From Polaromonas sp. (GTDB lineage: Bacteria; Pseudomonadota; Gammaproteobacteria; Burkholderiales; Burkholderiaceae_C): a stretch of DNA of 64,000 nucleotides. The stretch is taken from the NCBI RefSeq assembly GCF_016185115.1, contig NZ_JACPOF010000021.1:392752-456751 (forward strand), read 5' to 3'. Position 1 is the first letter of the stretch. Each line of letters opens with the position of its first letter. Below, piece by piece: positions 16,781-29,092 of this stretch. The position numbers and the translations under genes are program-made. The notes under the pieces are model-generated. The model was given only the letters and a program-made list of their open reading frames with translations, made no database searches and was not told where the DNA came from.

Positions 16781-17644
16781 ATGAGCGACTCGGACAATCC
16801 ATCTTTCGCGGGCTTCGGCAAGTTTGTGCCCGGCTTTGATTTTTTGCAGAACCTGGCCACGCAGGCCGCAGGCAGCGCGGCCCAGAAAATCCCGCAGTTG
16901 CCCAACCTGGGCAACTGGGTTGCGCCCACACTCAATGTTGAAGAGCTGGACAAACGCATTGAAGAGCTCAAGGCCGTTCAGTTCTGGCTTGACCAGAATG
17001 CCATGGCGCTCAAGGCCACCATACAGGCGCTGGAAGTGCAGAAGATGACGCTGGCCACCCTGAAGGGCATGAACTTCAACATGGGCGATGTGGCCAATGC
17101 CTTCAAGCTCAAGGTGGCTGACAGCGTGGCCAGCGGCGTGCAGAGTGTGACCGAGAAGGCCAAAACCTTTGCGGGCCTGGAAATTCCGCCCACCAGTTTT
17201 TCATCAGAAAAAGAAGCAGATAAAAAACCGGCACCGTCCAGGGCCAAAGCCACGAAGGCGAAATCAGCTGCTCCCGCCCCCGGCGGTGTGGTCGACCCCA
17301 TGCAGTGGTGGGGTGCACTGACACAGCAGTTCCAGACCATTGCAGCAGATGCGATGAAAGACGCGGCCAAAAAGACGGCCTTGAACACCGGCAAAAATCT
17401 GGCCACGGGTCTTGCCAGGGATGCCATGAAGACCGCCACGGGCATGGCGAGAGGCGTGGCTGAAAGCGCGGGCAAGACGGTGGCTGGCGGTGCGCGCGCG
17501 GCCATGAATTCTGCGCTGCGCAGCAGTCAGGCCTGGCCCTCGCCGCTGGCTGCTGCGCCAGCCTCGTCCCGTACGCCCGCATCGCGGGCCAAACCCAAAA
17601 CAAAAGCTGCGCCGCGCAAGGTCGCAAGAAAGACCTCGCGCTAG
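16781..17644 (+). CDS. phaM: PhaM family polyhydroxyalkanoate granule protein
   Basis: A 287-residue protein matching the PhaM pattern: N-terminal GKFVPGFDFLQNLA, the strongly conserved LPNLGNWVAPTLNVEELDKR with a helical region about residues 45-85 (LKAVQFWLDQNAMALKATI), a variable middle, and a Lys/Arg/Ala-rich tail (KPKTKAAPRKVARK) resembling histone or phasin-like DNA-binding tails. PhaM proteins activate PHB synthase and tie storage granules to the nucleoid at division. No pha synthase genes are adjacent. GGAGACAAGC precedes the ATG. Confidence 0.85.
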   Translation: MSDSDNPSFAGFGKFVPGFDFLQNLATQAAGSAAQKIPQLPNLGNWVAPTLNVEELDKRIEELKAVQFWLDQNAMALKATIQALEVQKMTLATLKGMNFNMGDVANAFKLKVADSVASGVQSVTEKAKTFAGLEIPPTSFSSEKEADKKPAPSRAKATKAKSAAPAPGGVVDPMQWWGALTQQFQTIAADAMKDAAKKTALNTGKNLATGLARDAMKTATGMARGVAESAGKTVAGGARAAMNSALRSSQAWPSPLAAAPASSRTPASRAKPKTKAAPRKVARKTSR

Positions 17645-17722
17645 TTACCCAGATACAAGTTCATAGGCAAAATCCGGGGCTGTAGTCCTCTTTAACGCAA
17701 GTGCGGCAAGTCCGGCAAGATC

Positions 17723-19018
17723 ATGAAACTTTTCCCCTACGGCCACGCCACTCACCCGCAATGGCAGATGGCGGCCGGCCTTGTGCTGGCGCAATTGCGC
17801 GCCTACATGGCACTGCCCGGTTATGCCACCGCGCCCACACTGGCCCTGCTCTACATCACCGACCACTATGCGGCGCATGCGCAGGATATCCTGGATCACC
17901 TGAGCGCCGAATTGCCCGAGGTGCCAGACTGGAGCGGCACTGTCGGTGTGGGCATTGCGTCCAACAATGTTGAATATTTTGACGAGCCAGCTTTGGCGGT
18001 GATGTTGTGTGAGCTGCCGCATGACCAGTACCGCGTGTTCTCAGGTGTCTCGCCGCTGCCGCCGTCCAGCCATCGCTTCAAGGCGCATACCGCGCTTGTG
18101 CATGCCGACGCGGGCACGCCTGATGTGGCAGAACTGATTGCCGAGATGGCGGCGCGCACCGAGAGCGGTTATGTGTTTGGGGGGCTGGCATCAAGCCGGT
18201 CGGCGACGGTGCAGTTCGCACTCAGCGGTCATGGCAACGTCAAGGGCCAAGGTGCGGCCAGCGGTGTGTTCAGCGGCGGCCTGAGTGGTGTGGCTTTTGC
18301 GCGCGACATGTCGGGCGGCATGGCGCTGATGTCACGCGTCACACAGGGCTGCCAGCCTGTATCGGGCAACCATGAAATCACCGCGTGTGAAGGCAATGTC
18401 GTGACCGGGCTCGACGGCCAGCCCGCGCTGGATCTCATGCTGGCCGAGCTGGGTGTGTCGCTGGACGAACCGCGCGAAGCGCTGGCCAAAGTGCGCAGCA
18501 CGCTGGTTGGCCTCAGTCATCCCGATGACCGGCTCAACGACGTGCACATTCATCATGCCGGACAGTTTGGTGCCGAAGTGGTGGTGCGCCACATCATCGG
18601 GCTTGACCCCACGCGCAAAGGCATTGCGATTGCCGAAGCGCCATCGGTCGGCATGACCCTGGCGTTCTGCGAGCGCAACCGCGAGGCCGCCCGTGCCGAC
18701 CTGATACGCGTGTGCGCTGAAATTCGCGAAGAGCTTGAGCCTGAAGAAGTCACGCTTGAAGTCGCCAGTGCCCTCAGCGCGCCTGAAGCTGAATCAGCAC
18801 CGCATGCAGCCAGACGCATAGCGGGCGCGATTTACGTCAGCTGCTCGGGCCGCGGTGGCCCGCACTTTGGTGCTCCCAGTGCGGAGCTGCAGATTGTCCG
18901 CCGCGCGCTGGGCGATGTGCCGCTGGTGGGGTTTTTTGCAGGGGGTGAAATTGCGCGTCACCATCTGTATGGCTATACCGGCGTGCTGACGGTGTTTACC
19001 GCGAAGGAAGAGGCCTGA
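17723..19018 (+). CDS. FIST domain signal-sensing protein
   Basis: A 431-residue protein with an N-terminal FIST_N region (LVLAQLRAYMA to GGLASSRSATVQF, about residues 15-215) and a C-terminal FIST_C region (GGPHFGAPSAELQIVRRAL with PLVGFFAGGEIARHHLYGYTGVLTVF). FIST domains are sensory modules, usually in signal-transduction proteins, proposed to bind amino acids; here the protein is free-standing with no kinase or output domain and no signal peptide. It is monocistronic by spacing. Confidence 0.85.
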   Translation: MKLFPYGHATHPQWQMAAGLVLAQLRAYMALPGYATAPTLALLYITDHYAAHAQDILDHLSAELPEVPDWSGTVGVGIASNNVEYFDEPALAVMLCELPHDQYRVFSGVSPLPPSSHRFKAHTALVHADAGTPDVAELIAEMAARTESGYVFGGLASSRSATVQFALSGHGNVKGQGAASGVFSGGLSGVAFARDMSGGMALMSRVTQGCQPVSGNHEITACEGNVVTGLDGQPALDLMLAELGVSLDEPREALAKVRSTLVGLSHPDDRLNDVHIHHAGQFGAEVVVRHIIGLDPTRKGIAIAEAPSVGMTLAFCERNREAARADLIRVCAEIREELEPEEVTLEVASALSAPEAESAPHAARRIAGAIYVSCSGRGGPHFGAPSAELQIVRRALGDVPLVGFFAGGEIARHHLYGYTGVLTVFTAKEEA

Positions 19019-19258
19019 GATGTTGCGGCGCAATGCGGCGCGGGCCGCTGCGTGCCGGACATACGCGGATCCCTTCTGTTCAAAAGACAGCGGCGATGCC
19101 GTGTGCACGGGCGGTTGCGTGACAGCGCAGGCATCCATGTTCACGACGCCGACCCGCTAGACTGCTCATCTTCCACCTGTCCTGCGCCTTGCTGCGTGCC
19201 TTTTCGCCGCAGTGAAGCGATGGCGGGCACATCCCCTTTCTGAACGGAACAAACAGCC

Positions 19259-21229
19259 ATGAGTGTTGACGATGCAAACGGGACAAGGCAGGCCAGGGAC
19301 CTGGCGATTGGACTGGACCCGCATACGCACCCCAACCAGTTCGCGCTGCTGGCCCAGCGCAGGTTTGCGCCCTTCTTCTGGACGCAGTTCTCCGGTGCAG
19401 CCAACGACAACCTGTTCAAGTTTGCCTTCACCGTGATGGTGACCTACCAGCTCAGTGTGAACTGGTTGCCGCCCGCCATGGCGGGGCTGGTGATTGGGGC
19501 GCTGTTTATCCTGCCCTTTCTGCTCTTTTCGGCCACCAGCGGGCAGCTGACCGACAAGTTTGAAAAAACGCGTGTCATCCGTTTTGTCAAGAATCTTGAA
19601 ATCGCCATCATGCTGCTGGCAGCTTCGGGCTTTGTCAGCGGCAACATCAATTACCAGGTGCCGGTATTGCTGGCCTGCACCTTCCTGATGGGCCTGCATT
19701 CCACGCTGTTTGGCCCCGTCAAGTTTGCCTACCTGCCGCAGGCGCTGAACGAACGCGAACTCACTGGTGGCAACGGCATGGTCGAGATGGGCACCTTTGT
19801 GGCCATCCTCCTTGGCAATATCGTGGGCGGGCTGATTGTGGCGATACCTGGCGTCGGCCCGCACTATGTGGCACTGGGCTGTGTGCTGCTGGCTCTGGCA
19901 GGCCGCGCAGCTGCGCAGTTCATTCCGCTGGCGCCTGCCACCGATCCCCATCTGAAAATCAACTGGAACCCGGTCACTGAAACCTGGCGCAACCTGAAGC
20001 TGGCAGCGGACAACGTGGTCGTGTTTCGCTCCATGCTGGGAATCAGCTGGATGTGGTTTTTCGGTGCAGTGTTTTTGAGCCAGTTCCCCAGTTTTGCCAA
20101 AGACGTAATGCATGGTGACGAGCATGTGGCGTCGCTCCTTCTTGTGGTGTTTTCCATCGGCATTGCCACGGGCTCACTGCTGTGTGAGGTACTCAGCAAG
20201 CGTCATGTCGAGATCGGCCTGGTGCCCATGGGCGCAATTGGCATGAGCGTTTTTGCCATTGACCTTTATTTCGCCTCACGTGGCATGCCTGCTGCCGGGT
20301 TGATGGGCGTGGGGGTCTTCCTGTCGCAGCATTACCACTGGCGCGTGATGGCAGACCTCGCCCTGCTCAGCCTGTTTGCGGGCCTGTACAGCGTGCCCAT
20401 GTATGCGCTGATCCAGTTGCGCAGCCAGCCCACGCACCGCGCGCGCATCATCGCCGCCAACAACATCCTCAACGCGCTGTTCATGATCGTGAGTTCCATA
20501 CTCGCGGGCGCGTTGCTGGGCGCGGGTTTCACGGTGCCGCAGATATTCCTGTTCGTCGGCCTGGCCAATGCGGTGGTGGCTTTCTACATCTTCATGCTGG
20601 TGCCCGAATACCTGCTGCGTTTTGTGGCTTTCCTGATGTCGCGACTGGTCTATAGATTTCGCATCACCGGTGACCACAACATACCGACCTCAGGCGCTGC
20701 GGTGCTGACCTGCAACCATGTGAGTTTTGCGGACCCGGTTCTGCTGATGGCCGCCAGCCCGCGCCCCATCTACTTCGTGATGGATCACCGCATCTTCAAA
20801 ACCCCGGTGCTGGGCTGGTTTTTCAGACTGGCCAGGGCCATACCTATTGCTCCCAAGTCCGAAGACCCGGCGCTTTACGAAGCTGCTTTCGAGGCTGCAG
20901 CAAAGGTGCTGCGTGATGGTGACCTTCTGGCCATCTTCCCTGAAGGCGGCATCACCAAAAATGGTGAGTTGCAGGAGTTCAAGGGTGGCATCATGAAAAT
21001 TATCGAGAACGCCGAACGCGACGGACTCGCTATGCCGGTGATTCCCATGGCCCTGACCAACCTGTGGGGCTCCTTCTTCAGCCGTGCTGAAAAGGGCGTG
21101 GCCATGGTCAAACCGTTTCGCCGTGGTGTGTGGAGCCGTGTGGGCCTGAATGTGGGCAAGCCTGTTGCCGCGAAAGATGTGCAGCCGCAGGCCCTTCGTG
21201 AGGCCGTGGCCGTGCTGTTCGAAGCCTGA
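19259..21229 (+). CDS. MFS lysophospholipid transporter fused to 1-acylglycerol-3-phosphate acyltransferase
   Basis: A 656-residue fusion. Residues ~30-430 form a 12-helix major-facilitator domain of the LplT type (QFSGAANDNLFKFAFTVMV, FGPVKFAYLPQAL). Residues ~440-656 form a PlsC-type acyltransferase with the NHVSFAD box (His487) and FPEG box (560-563). It would flip lysophospholipid inward and reacylate it. Compared with the three-part LplT-Aas architecture, it lacks the acyl-ACP synthetase domain. The 240-bp gap before it (19019-19258) shows no clear promoter or RNA. Confidence 0.9.
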   Translation: MSVDDANGTRQARDLAIGLDPHTHPNQFALLAQRRFAPFFWTQFSGAANDNLFKFAFTVMVTYQLSVNWLPPAMAGLVIGALFILPFLLFSATSGQLTDKFEKTRVIRFVKNLEIAIMLLAASGFVSGNINYQVPVLLACTFLMGLHSTLFGPVKFAYLPQALNERELTGGNGMVEMGTFVAILLGNIVGGLIVAIPGVGPHYVALGCVLLALAGRAAAQFIPLAPATDPHLKINWNPVTETWRNLKLAADNVVVFRSMLGISWMWFFGAVFLSQFPSFAKDVMHGDEHVASLLLVVFSIGIATGSLLCEVLSKRHVEIGLVPMGAIGMSVFAIDLYFASRGMPAAGLMGVGVFLSQHYHWRVMADLALLSLFAGLYSVPMYALIQLRSQPTHRARIIAANNILNALFMIVSSILAGALLGAGFTVPQIFLFVGLANAVVAFYIFMLVPEYLLRFVAFLMSRLVYRFRITGDHNIPTSGAAVLTCNHVSFADPVLLMAASPRPIYFVMDHRIFKTPVLGWFFRLARAIPIAPKSEDPALYEAAFEAAAKVLRDGDLLAIFPEGGITKNGELQEFKGGIMKIIENAERDGLAMPVIPMALTNLWGSFFSRAEKGVAMVKPFRRGVWSRVGLNVGKPVAAKDVQPQALREAVAVLFEA

Positions 21230-21301
21230 ACTTTGCCGGCGGCAATGGTGGGCACGCTCCCATAGGCAATACTCCCCATATCCGGAAATCAGGAGATATT
21301 C

Positions 21302-22429
21302 ATGAGCAAGGCACTTCGCTTGTCCGAAAAGTGGTTTCACCGCGGCCTCTGGCTGGTTGCCCTGGTGTTTGCCGGCTTTCTTATCGGTCTGGGCGGCACC
21401 GTCGTCGGCGACCTTCCAAAAGTCGAAAAGCAGCTGTCGGTTGAAGACTATATGGATTCGACCATCACAGTCCCGGCGCGCAACAACATCCGCGCAGCTG
21501 AAAAGGCAGGACAGGATGCTGACACTGCGCTGGAGCAGGCGCTGCTCAAGCGCAAGGCCGCGCAGGCAGACTCGGCTGCTGCCCGCGAGACCTTCAACAA
21601 CTGGCTGTCCACGCGGCGTGCCACCCAGCAGGCCGACCAGGACCCAGAACTCATCGCACGCACCAGGGCGCTCGATGCATTGAAAGAGAAGGAGCGCGCC
21701 TCCGGCGTCGCGGTCGAGGCGCAGCAGCAGGCGGCACTCGATGCCAGACAGGCGGTGACGCGTGAGCGCCGCAAGCTGGCCGATATGGAAGCCGTCGCGC
21801 AGCAAAAGCTCAATGCCGAATACAGGCGCATTGAACTGCGCGTTTTTCTGTACCGCCTGGCGCTCACCCTTCCGCTGCTGGTGGTGGCCGGCGGGCTGTT
21901 TGCAAAAAAGCGCAAGACCACGTACTGGCCATTTGTGTGGGGCTTCATCATCTTTGCGCTGTTTGCCTTTTTCGTTGAGCTGGTGCCCTACCTGCCGAGT
22001 TACGGCGGTTATGTGCGCTACATCGTCGGCATCATCGTGACGGTGGTGGTGGGGCGGCAGGCCATCGTCTCGCTGAACCGCTACCTTGAAAAACAGAAAC
22101 TTGCCGAGCAGTTGCCTGATGCGCAGCGCCGCGAAGAACTCAGTTACGACACCGCGCTGACGCGTCTGTCCAAAGGTGTGTGCCCGGGCTGCGAGCGTGC
22201 GGTGGACTTCAAGAACACGGGAATCGATTTCTGCCCGCACTGCGGCATAGGCCTCTTCGACCACTGCACCGTGTGCAAGGCACGCAAAAGTGCATTTGCC
22301 AAGTTTTGCCATGCGTGCGGCAGCAGTGCAGACCGCAGCAAACTGCTGACGCCTTTGCTGAAGGCAACAGATGCTGCCAATACAAAGACCGGTGCACCTG
22401 AATTGCCCGGAGACTCGCAGCCGACCTGA
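21302..22429 (+). CDS. Membrane protein with coiled coil and double zinc ribbon, unknown function
   Basis: A 375-residue protein I cannot assign. The N-terminus has one membrane helix (LWLVALVFAGFLIGLGGTVV, ~residues 16-35). A long Ala/Gln/Arg-rich coiled-coil segment follows (~60-180). Two or three membrane helices come next (LALTLPLLVVAGGLF; FVWGFIIFALFAFFVELVPYL; YIVGIIVTVVVG), then a cytoplasmic tail with four Cys-x2-Cys knuckles (CPGC, CPHC, CTVC, CHAC), a double zinc ribbon. AGGAGATATTC precedes the ATG. It ends 22 bp from the convergent glycosyltransferase gene. Confidence 0.8.
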   Translation: MSKALRLSEKWFHRGLWLVALVFAGFLIGLGGTVVGDLPKVEKQLSVEDYMDSTITVPARNNIRAAEKAGQDADTALEQALLKRKAAQADSAAARETFNNWLSTRRATQQADQDPELIARTRALDALKEKERASGVAVEAQQQAALDARQAVTRERRKLADMEAVAQQKLNAEYRRIELRVFLYRLALTLPLLVVAGGLFAKKRKTTYWPFVWGFIIFALFAFFVELVPYLPSYGGYVRYIVGIIVTVVVGRQAIVSLNRYLEKQKLAEQLPDAQRREELSYDTALTRLSKGVCPGCERAVDFKNTGIDFCPHCGIGLFDHCTVCKARKSAFAKFCHACGSSADRSKLLTPLLKATDAANTKTGAPELPGDSQPT

Positions 22430-22451
22430 GCCAACTCAAGACAAGTAACGC

Positions 22452-24233
22452 TCAGGGCTGCATTTTCTCGACCAGGTACTCGCGTGAATACCAGAAGGTG
22501 TCAGGCGTCTTGAGCGCCGCCCAGGTGCCTTCTTTCGGGTCCTGCCGTGAACGGATATCCCAGCGCACATCGATGACACGGCAGTTGGCGCAGGCCGGCT
22601 GGCCCAGCCTGCGCTGCACCAGCACATAGCGGCTCGTTTCGAAAAGTCTGGCTATGTCGGCGTCGCTGTAATCCACTGGCTGCGGGGCGTCATAGGCCGC
22701 GACTTTTGCACCTGTCAGCAGGAACTGGTAACGCTCGAACTGGCCGTTGAAGTTGTTGGGCACACGCACGGTCTGCCCCTGCATCAGCGCCACCGTGCTG
22801 CTCTTGAAATGGCCGATGGGGCCGTTGAACGGGGCCGTCACCCAGGCCATTGCGATGAGAAAGGCAAAGCTGCAGGGCAGGGTCAGCGCCTGCGTCCAGG
22901 ACTTCTTGACGATGCCTGCAAGGCTGGCCAGCACCATCAGTGCGAGCAGCAACCAGAACAGTGGCGAATACACACCTGCATCCTGCGTGGCCTTCACTGC
23001 GCCGTAACCAATTGACGCCATGGCCAGCGCGCCCAATATGGCGAAGACCAGTGTCAGGCTGAACCATATGCGGCTGATCCGCTCCCAGTAGAGCGCGATG
23101 AGCACAGCCACTGCCGGCATGGCGGGAATCAGGTAACGCGCAGAGCGCTGGCTGGGCAACATGAAGACAAGGGCCAGGGCCAGCAGCCAGAGCCACATGA
23201 CTTTTTCTGCATCGCTGATTTTTTTGCCTGTCTGGCGCCTGGCGCGGTAGCTGCGCCAGGCCGTCCAGGCGGCGCCAACAGACAGCGGAAACAGCAGGCC
23301 CGCATTGACGAAGTAACCGGTCAGGATGACGGGTACGCCGCCCGAGCCGCTGAATGCCAGCGAGAGGTAGGACGGGCCGGACTTGAACTTGCCAGCGTTT
23401 TCGCCAACGACAAACTCGCGCCAGACTTCGCCCGGCAGAGGGTCCAGCACAAACCAGAGACTGAACACGGCGAGCGCCAGCGCGCAGACGATAGTGGTCT
23501 TGATCACATCACCGAACAGACCGGGCCTGACGATCTGCCGCGGCGTGCGGCGTGCGTGGATGATCTGGTAGCACAGGGCCAGCGCGAGGCCGATGGGCGC
23601 AACCATCGCAAACGATTTGTAGAGGCAGCCAATGCCTATCGCCAGGCCCGCAAGTACGGGAAATTTCCAGCGCGAAGCCAGCAACTTTGCCGGCGACCAG
23701 GCCATCGCAAAAAACACACTGCCCAGCCAGAAGGTTTCAGGTGCACTGGTGAGGTAGGGCCGGCCGTAACGGTAAGTGCTGAAGAAACACAGGAAGACCA
23801 GGGCGGCAATCGCGCCCATCGACATGGCGTGTGTGTGTTTTGTGGTGCCTCCGCCGGGCAATGGCTCGGTGTCTTTGACGATCCTCCATGTGAGCAGGCC
23901 CACCACCAGCGCCGTTGCCCAGAGGTAAATCACGCTGGGCAAACGCAGCCGGAGCAGCGTCCAGTGCTCGCCCCAGCCGCCTGCCGCCATGGCCTGCCAG
24001 AACAGCATGGGCGGCTTGGTGTTGCGCATGAAGTCGTAAGAGCTCACCAGTGGCAGCCAGTGCCCGCTTTCTGCCGTCAGGCGTGCGATGTGGGCGTAGA
24101 CCAGCTCATCGCCATTGCGCGGGATGTGGTCACCGCCCAGCTGGAACAGGTAGGCCAGTGCCGCTACCAACGCCAGGCCCAGCCATATCAGGTGCCCCGG
24201 TACGCGACTCGTCGATGGCTGAGGGCTGCTCAT
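22452..24233 (-). CDS. ArnT-like glycosyltransferase family 39 membrane protein
   Basis: A 593-residue polytopic membrane protein of the GT-C/dolichyl-phosphate-mannosyltransferase superfamily. After a first helix, a periplasmic loop carries the acidic DGDELVYAH-type motif (here NGDELVYAHIARLT, Asp37 region) that binds the polyprenyl-phosphate donor. About 11-12 helices and a C-terminal soluble domain follow. Such enzymes add a sugar to lipid A or other envelope glycans from an undecaprenyl-phosphate carrier. It overlaps gtrA by 4 bp and is the last gene of the queA operon. Confidence 0.85.
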   Translation of the reverse strand: MSSPQPSTSRVPGHLIWLGLALVAALAYLFQLGGDHIPRNGDELVYAHIARLTAESGHWLPLVSSYDFMRNTKPPMLFWQAMAAGGWGEHWTLLRLRLPSVIYLWATALVVGLLTWRIVKDTEPLPGGGTTKHTHAMSMGAIAALVFLCFFSTYRYGRPYLTSAPETFWLGSVFFAMAWSPAKLLASRWKFPVLAGLAIGIGCLYKSFAMVAPIGLALALCYQIIHARRTPRQIVRPGLFGDVIKTTIVCALALAVFSLWFVLDPLPGEVWREFVVGENAGKFKSGPSYLSLAFSGSGGVPVILTGYFVNAGLLFPLSVGAAWTAWRSYRARRQTGKKISDAEKVMWLWLLALALVFMLPSQRSARYLIPAMPAVAVLIALYWERISRIWFSLTLVFAILGALAMASIGYGAVKATQDAGVYSPLFWLLLALMVLASLAGIVKKSWTQALTLPCSFAFLIAMAWVTAPFNGPIGHFKSSTVALMQGQTVRVPNNFNGQFERYQFLLTGAKVAAYDAPQPVDYSDADIARLFETSRYVLVQRRLGQPACANCRVIDVRWDIRSRQDPKEGTWAALKTPDTFWYSREYLVEKMQP

Positions 24234-24741
24234 GGTTTGCCGAGCGGTGAATCCGAGGGGTCTGGCGGCTCGTTTTTGCGGCGCCGGAATGTGAGCTTGT
24301 CATTGGCCAGGAAGTTGAAGGCACTGGCCAGGGCGATGGCCATGATGTTGGCAATCGCATAGTGCAGGTAAACGGCCAGCCATTTCGTCACCAGAAACTG
24401 GATGATGATGGACAGCGCAGCAGCCATCACGTATTTGGCAAACAGCACCAGCGCGGATTGCTGCACCGCGTTCTGCCGGTCGCGCCAGGTCATGCGGCGG
24501 TTCCAGTAAAAGTTGCTGATGGTTGCGATGCTGATGGCCAGCGCAATGGAGTAATTCAGCCGGTCATGCGAGTCGGCAATATGCTGGAACAAAAACTCCT
24601 GCGAGAAGGCCAGCACCGCAATGTTGATGACCGTGCCGCTGGCCCCTACCAGCCCGAAACGGATAAAACGCCAGCGCGCCATGGGCTGCAGCTTTGGCGG
24701 CAGCAGGGCGATCAGCTTTTCGGCAAAGTCCCTCAAGGCGC

Positions 24742-24745
<4 letters not shown>
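24230..24745 (-). CDS. GtrA family membrane protein
   Basis: A 171-residue protein with four predicted membrane helices and the GtrA start RFIRFGLVGASGTVINIAVL, then FYWNRRMTWRD and FNFLANDKLTFR. GtrA-like proteins are thought to flip polyprenyl-phosphate-linked sugars to the periplasm. The donor would serve the GT39 enzyme encoded directly downstream (4-bp overlap), and the gene itself overlaps the GT9 gene by 4 bp. This makes a compact envelope-glycosylation unit. Confidence 0.88.
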
Positions 24746-27520
<2,775 letters not shown>

Positions 27521-27523
27521 GCT

Positions 27524-27748
27524 TTAGAAACGTTCCGGGTCGGAGGGGATGTCGGTGCTGGACAGGCCCGCCAGCAGGCCGCGGTATTCCGGGGCGGACT
27601 TTACCGGCACCAGCTGGATGACACCATTGACCTCAAACACGCTCATGCGGCTGCCGGGCTTGATGCCCCCAGCCTCGCGAATCTCGCGCGGGATCACAAC
27701 CTGGTATTTTGGGGACACGATGACGGTCTGGTTTTGCATATCGATCAT
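27524..27748 (-). CDS. vapB: AbrB/MazE-type (VapB) antitoxin
   Basis: A 74-residue protein with the SpoVT/AbrB swapped-hairpin domain: TVIVSPKYQVVIPREIREAGGIKPGSRMSVFEVNGVIQLVPV (pieces read over residues 7-48), followed by a C-terminal toxin-binding tail ending SDPERF. The start is placed at ATG 27748, one base after the queA stop; ATG 27739 is the alternative, while the longer frame runs inside queA. It should bind the VapC partner and may autoregulate, although the promoter used is likely that of queA. Confidence 0.85.
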   Translation of the reverse strand: MIDMQNQTVIVSPKYQVVIPREIREAGGIKPGSRMSVFEVNGVIQLVPVKSAPEYRGLLAGLSSTDIPSDPERF

Positions 27749-27749
27749 T

Positions 27750-28835
27750 TTATCGTACAACTGACTGGCTGTCGATGCCATTGGTGGTATCAGTCTTGCG
27801 CTGCAGCAGCATGGAATCCCCATAACTGAAGAAGCGGTAGCGATGAGCAATGGCGTGGCTGTACAGCGCCATGATGTGTTCGTAGCCTGAAAACGCGCTC
27901 ACCAGCATCATCAGCGTGCTTTTCGGCAGATGGAAGTTGGTCAGCAGCAGGTCCACCACCTTGAAGTCAAAGCCCGGCGTGATGAAGATATTGGTGTCTT
28001 TGCATTCCGGGCCAAACGCCGCATCCGACTCCAGCGCACGTACCGTGGTCGTACCCACCGCCACCACGCGACCGCCGCGCGCCTTGCAATCGGCAATCGC
28101 CTGGCGCGTGGCGTCCGGCACTTCAAAACGCTCGAAGTGCATGGTGTGGTCTGCAATGTTCTCGGTCTTGACGGGCTGGAAAGTGCCGGCCCCGACGTGC
28201 AGCGTGACGCTGGCACGCTGTATGCCGCGAGCCTCCAGCTGCGCCAGCACGGCCTCGTCGAAGTGCAGCGCAGCCGTCGGTGCGGCCACCGCGCCCGGGC
28301 TGCGCGCAAACACGGTCTGGTAGCGCCGCTCGTCGTCTTCCGAATCGGTGTGCGTGATGTAGGGCGGCAGCGGCACATGGCCGTGCGCGGCCATCAGCGC
28401 GTAGGGGTCGCTGCTGAGTTTGAAGCGGTAAAGCGGGCCGTCTTCGTTCGGCCAGCGGCCCAGCAGGGTCGCGGTGAAGCCGCCGTCCATCTCCATGACG
28501 GCGCCTGGCAGGGGCTTTTTGCTGACCTTCATATGCGCGGCGACCTCGTGACCGGACTCCGCATCCGGCGACAGCACACGTTCGATCAGCAGTTCAAGTT
28601 TGCCGCCGCTGGACTTTTGCCCGAACAGCCGTGCCTTGACCACTTTTGTGTCGTTAAAGACCAGCAAATCGCCGGGCAGCAGCAGGCCGGGCAGGTCGGT
28701 GAAACGCCGGTCAACGGGAATGTCTTCGCGGCCGTCGAGCAGGCGCGAAGCACTGCGCTGGGCGGCAGGGTGCTGGGCGATGAGTTCGTCGGGCAGGCTG
28801 AAATCAAAATCGCCCAGGCTGAAATGCTGCTTCAT
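27750..28835 (-). CDS. queA: S-adenosylmethionine:tRNA ribosyltransferase-isomerase
   Basis: A 361-residue QueA, which moves the ribosyl part of SAM to preQ1 on tRNA, forming epoxyqueuosine. The start is placed at ATG 28835 ([23 protein letters not shown]), matching the family start; an ATG at 28862 adds nine non-family residues. Conserved parts are [46 protein letters not shown] and [16 protein letters not shown]. It is the first gene of a seven-gene minus-strand operon and is divergent from recG. Confidence 0.96.
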   Translation of the reverse strand: MKQHFSLGDFDFSLPDELIAQHPAAQRSASRLLDGREDIPVDRRFTDLPGLLLPGDLLVFNDTKVVKARLFGQKSSGGKLELLIERVLSPDAESGHEVAAHMKVSKKPLPGAVMEMDGGFTATLLGRWPNEDGPLYRFKLSSDPYALMAAHGHVPLPPYITHTDSEDDERRYQTVFARSPGAVAAPTAALHFDEAVLAQLEARGIQRASVTLHVGAGTFQPVKTENIADHTMHFERFEVPDATRQAIADCKARGGRVVAVGTTTVRALESDAAFGPECKDTNIFITPGFDFKVVDLLLTNFHLPKSTLMMLVSAFSGYEHIMALYSHAIAHRYRFFSYGDSMLLQRKTDTTNGIDSQSVVR

Positions 28836-28871
28836 GAACCTCGAAACTGCATTTGAATGCACCTGAGTGTG

Positions 28872-28960
28872 CTGTCCGTACGGTGCCAGGCAAGGCGTGA
28901 CAACGCAGTGGGCCTGCTGCCCACAAGGCGGAGCAACGCCGCATGGTGCTGTGCGGACAG
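28872..28960. repeat. Large inverted repeat in the queA-recG gap
   Basis: An imperfect ~90-nt hairpin: the ends CTGTCCG (28872-28878) and CGGACAG (28954-28960) pair, and the apex pairs GTGGGC (28908-28913) with GCCCAC (28919-28924). It shares GGCAAGGCG and ACAACG words with the inverse of family C, hinting at a distant relation. It occupies much of the 257-bp divergent region, between the two starts; the remaining stretch near recG (28990-29092) shows no clear promoter. Confidence 0.6.
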
Positions 28961-29092
28961 CGCAATCGGGTGCATAGCGTGGTCACACACAAAGCGTGTG
29001 CCAAAGAAAAGGAAAAACACGGTACTGAAGCGGTCTTTTAAATGTTTACAAGCGATCAACTGCAGTTTCCAGGTTGACTGCACAATTGTCCC

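Noticed and set aside
19019..19258. Possible small RNA or tRNA in the gap before the MFS-PlsC gene
   Set aside because: No cloverleaf, no terminator and no clear promoter can be seen.
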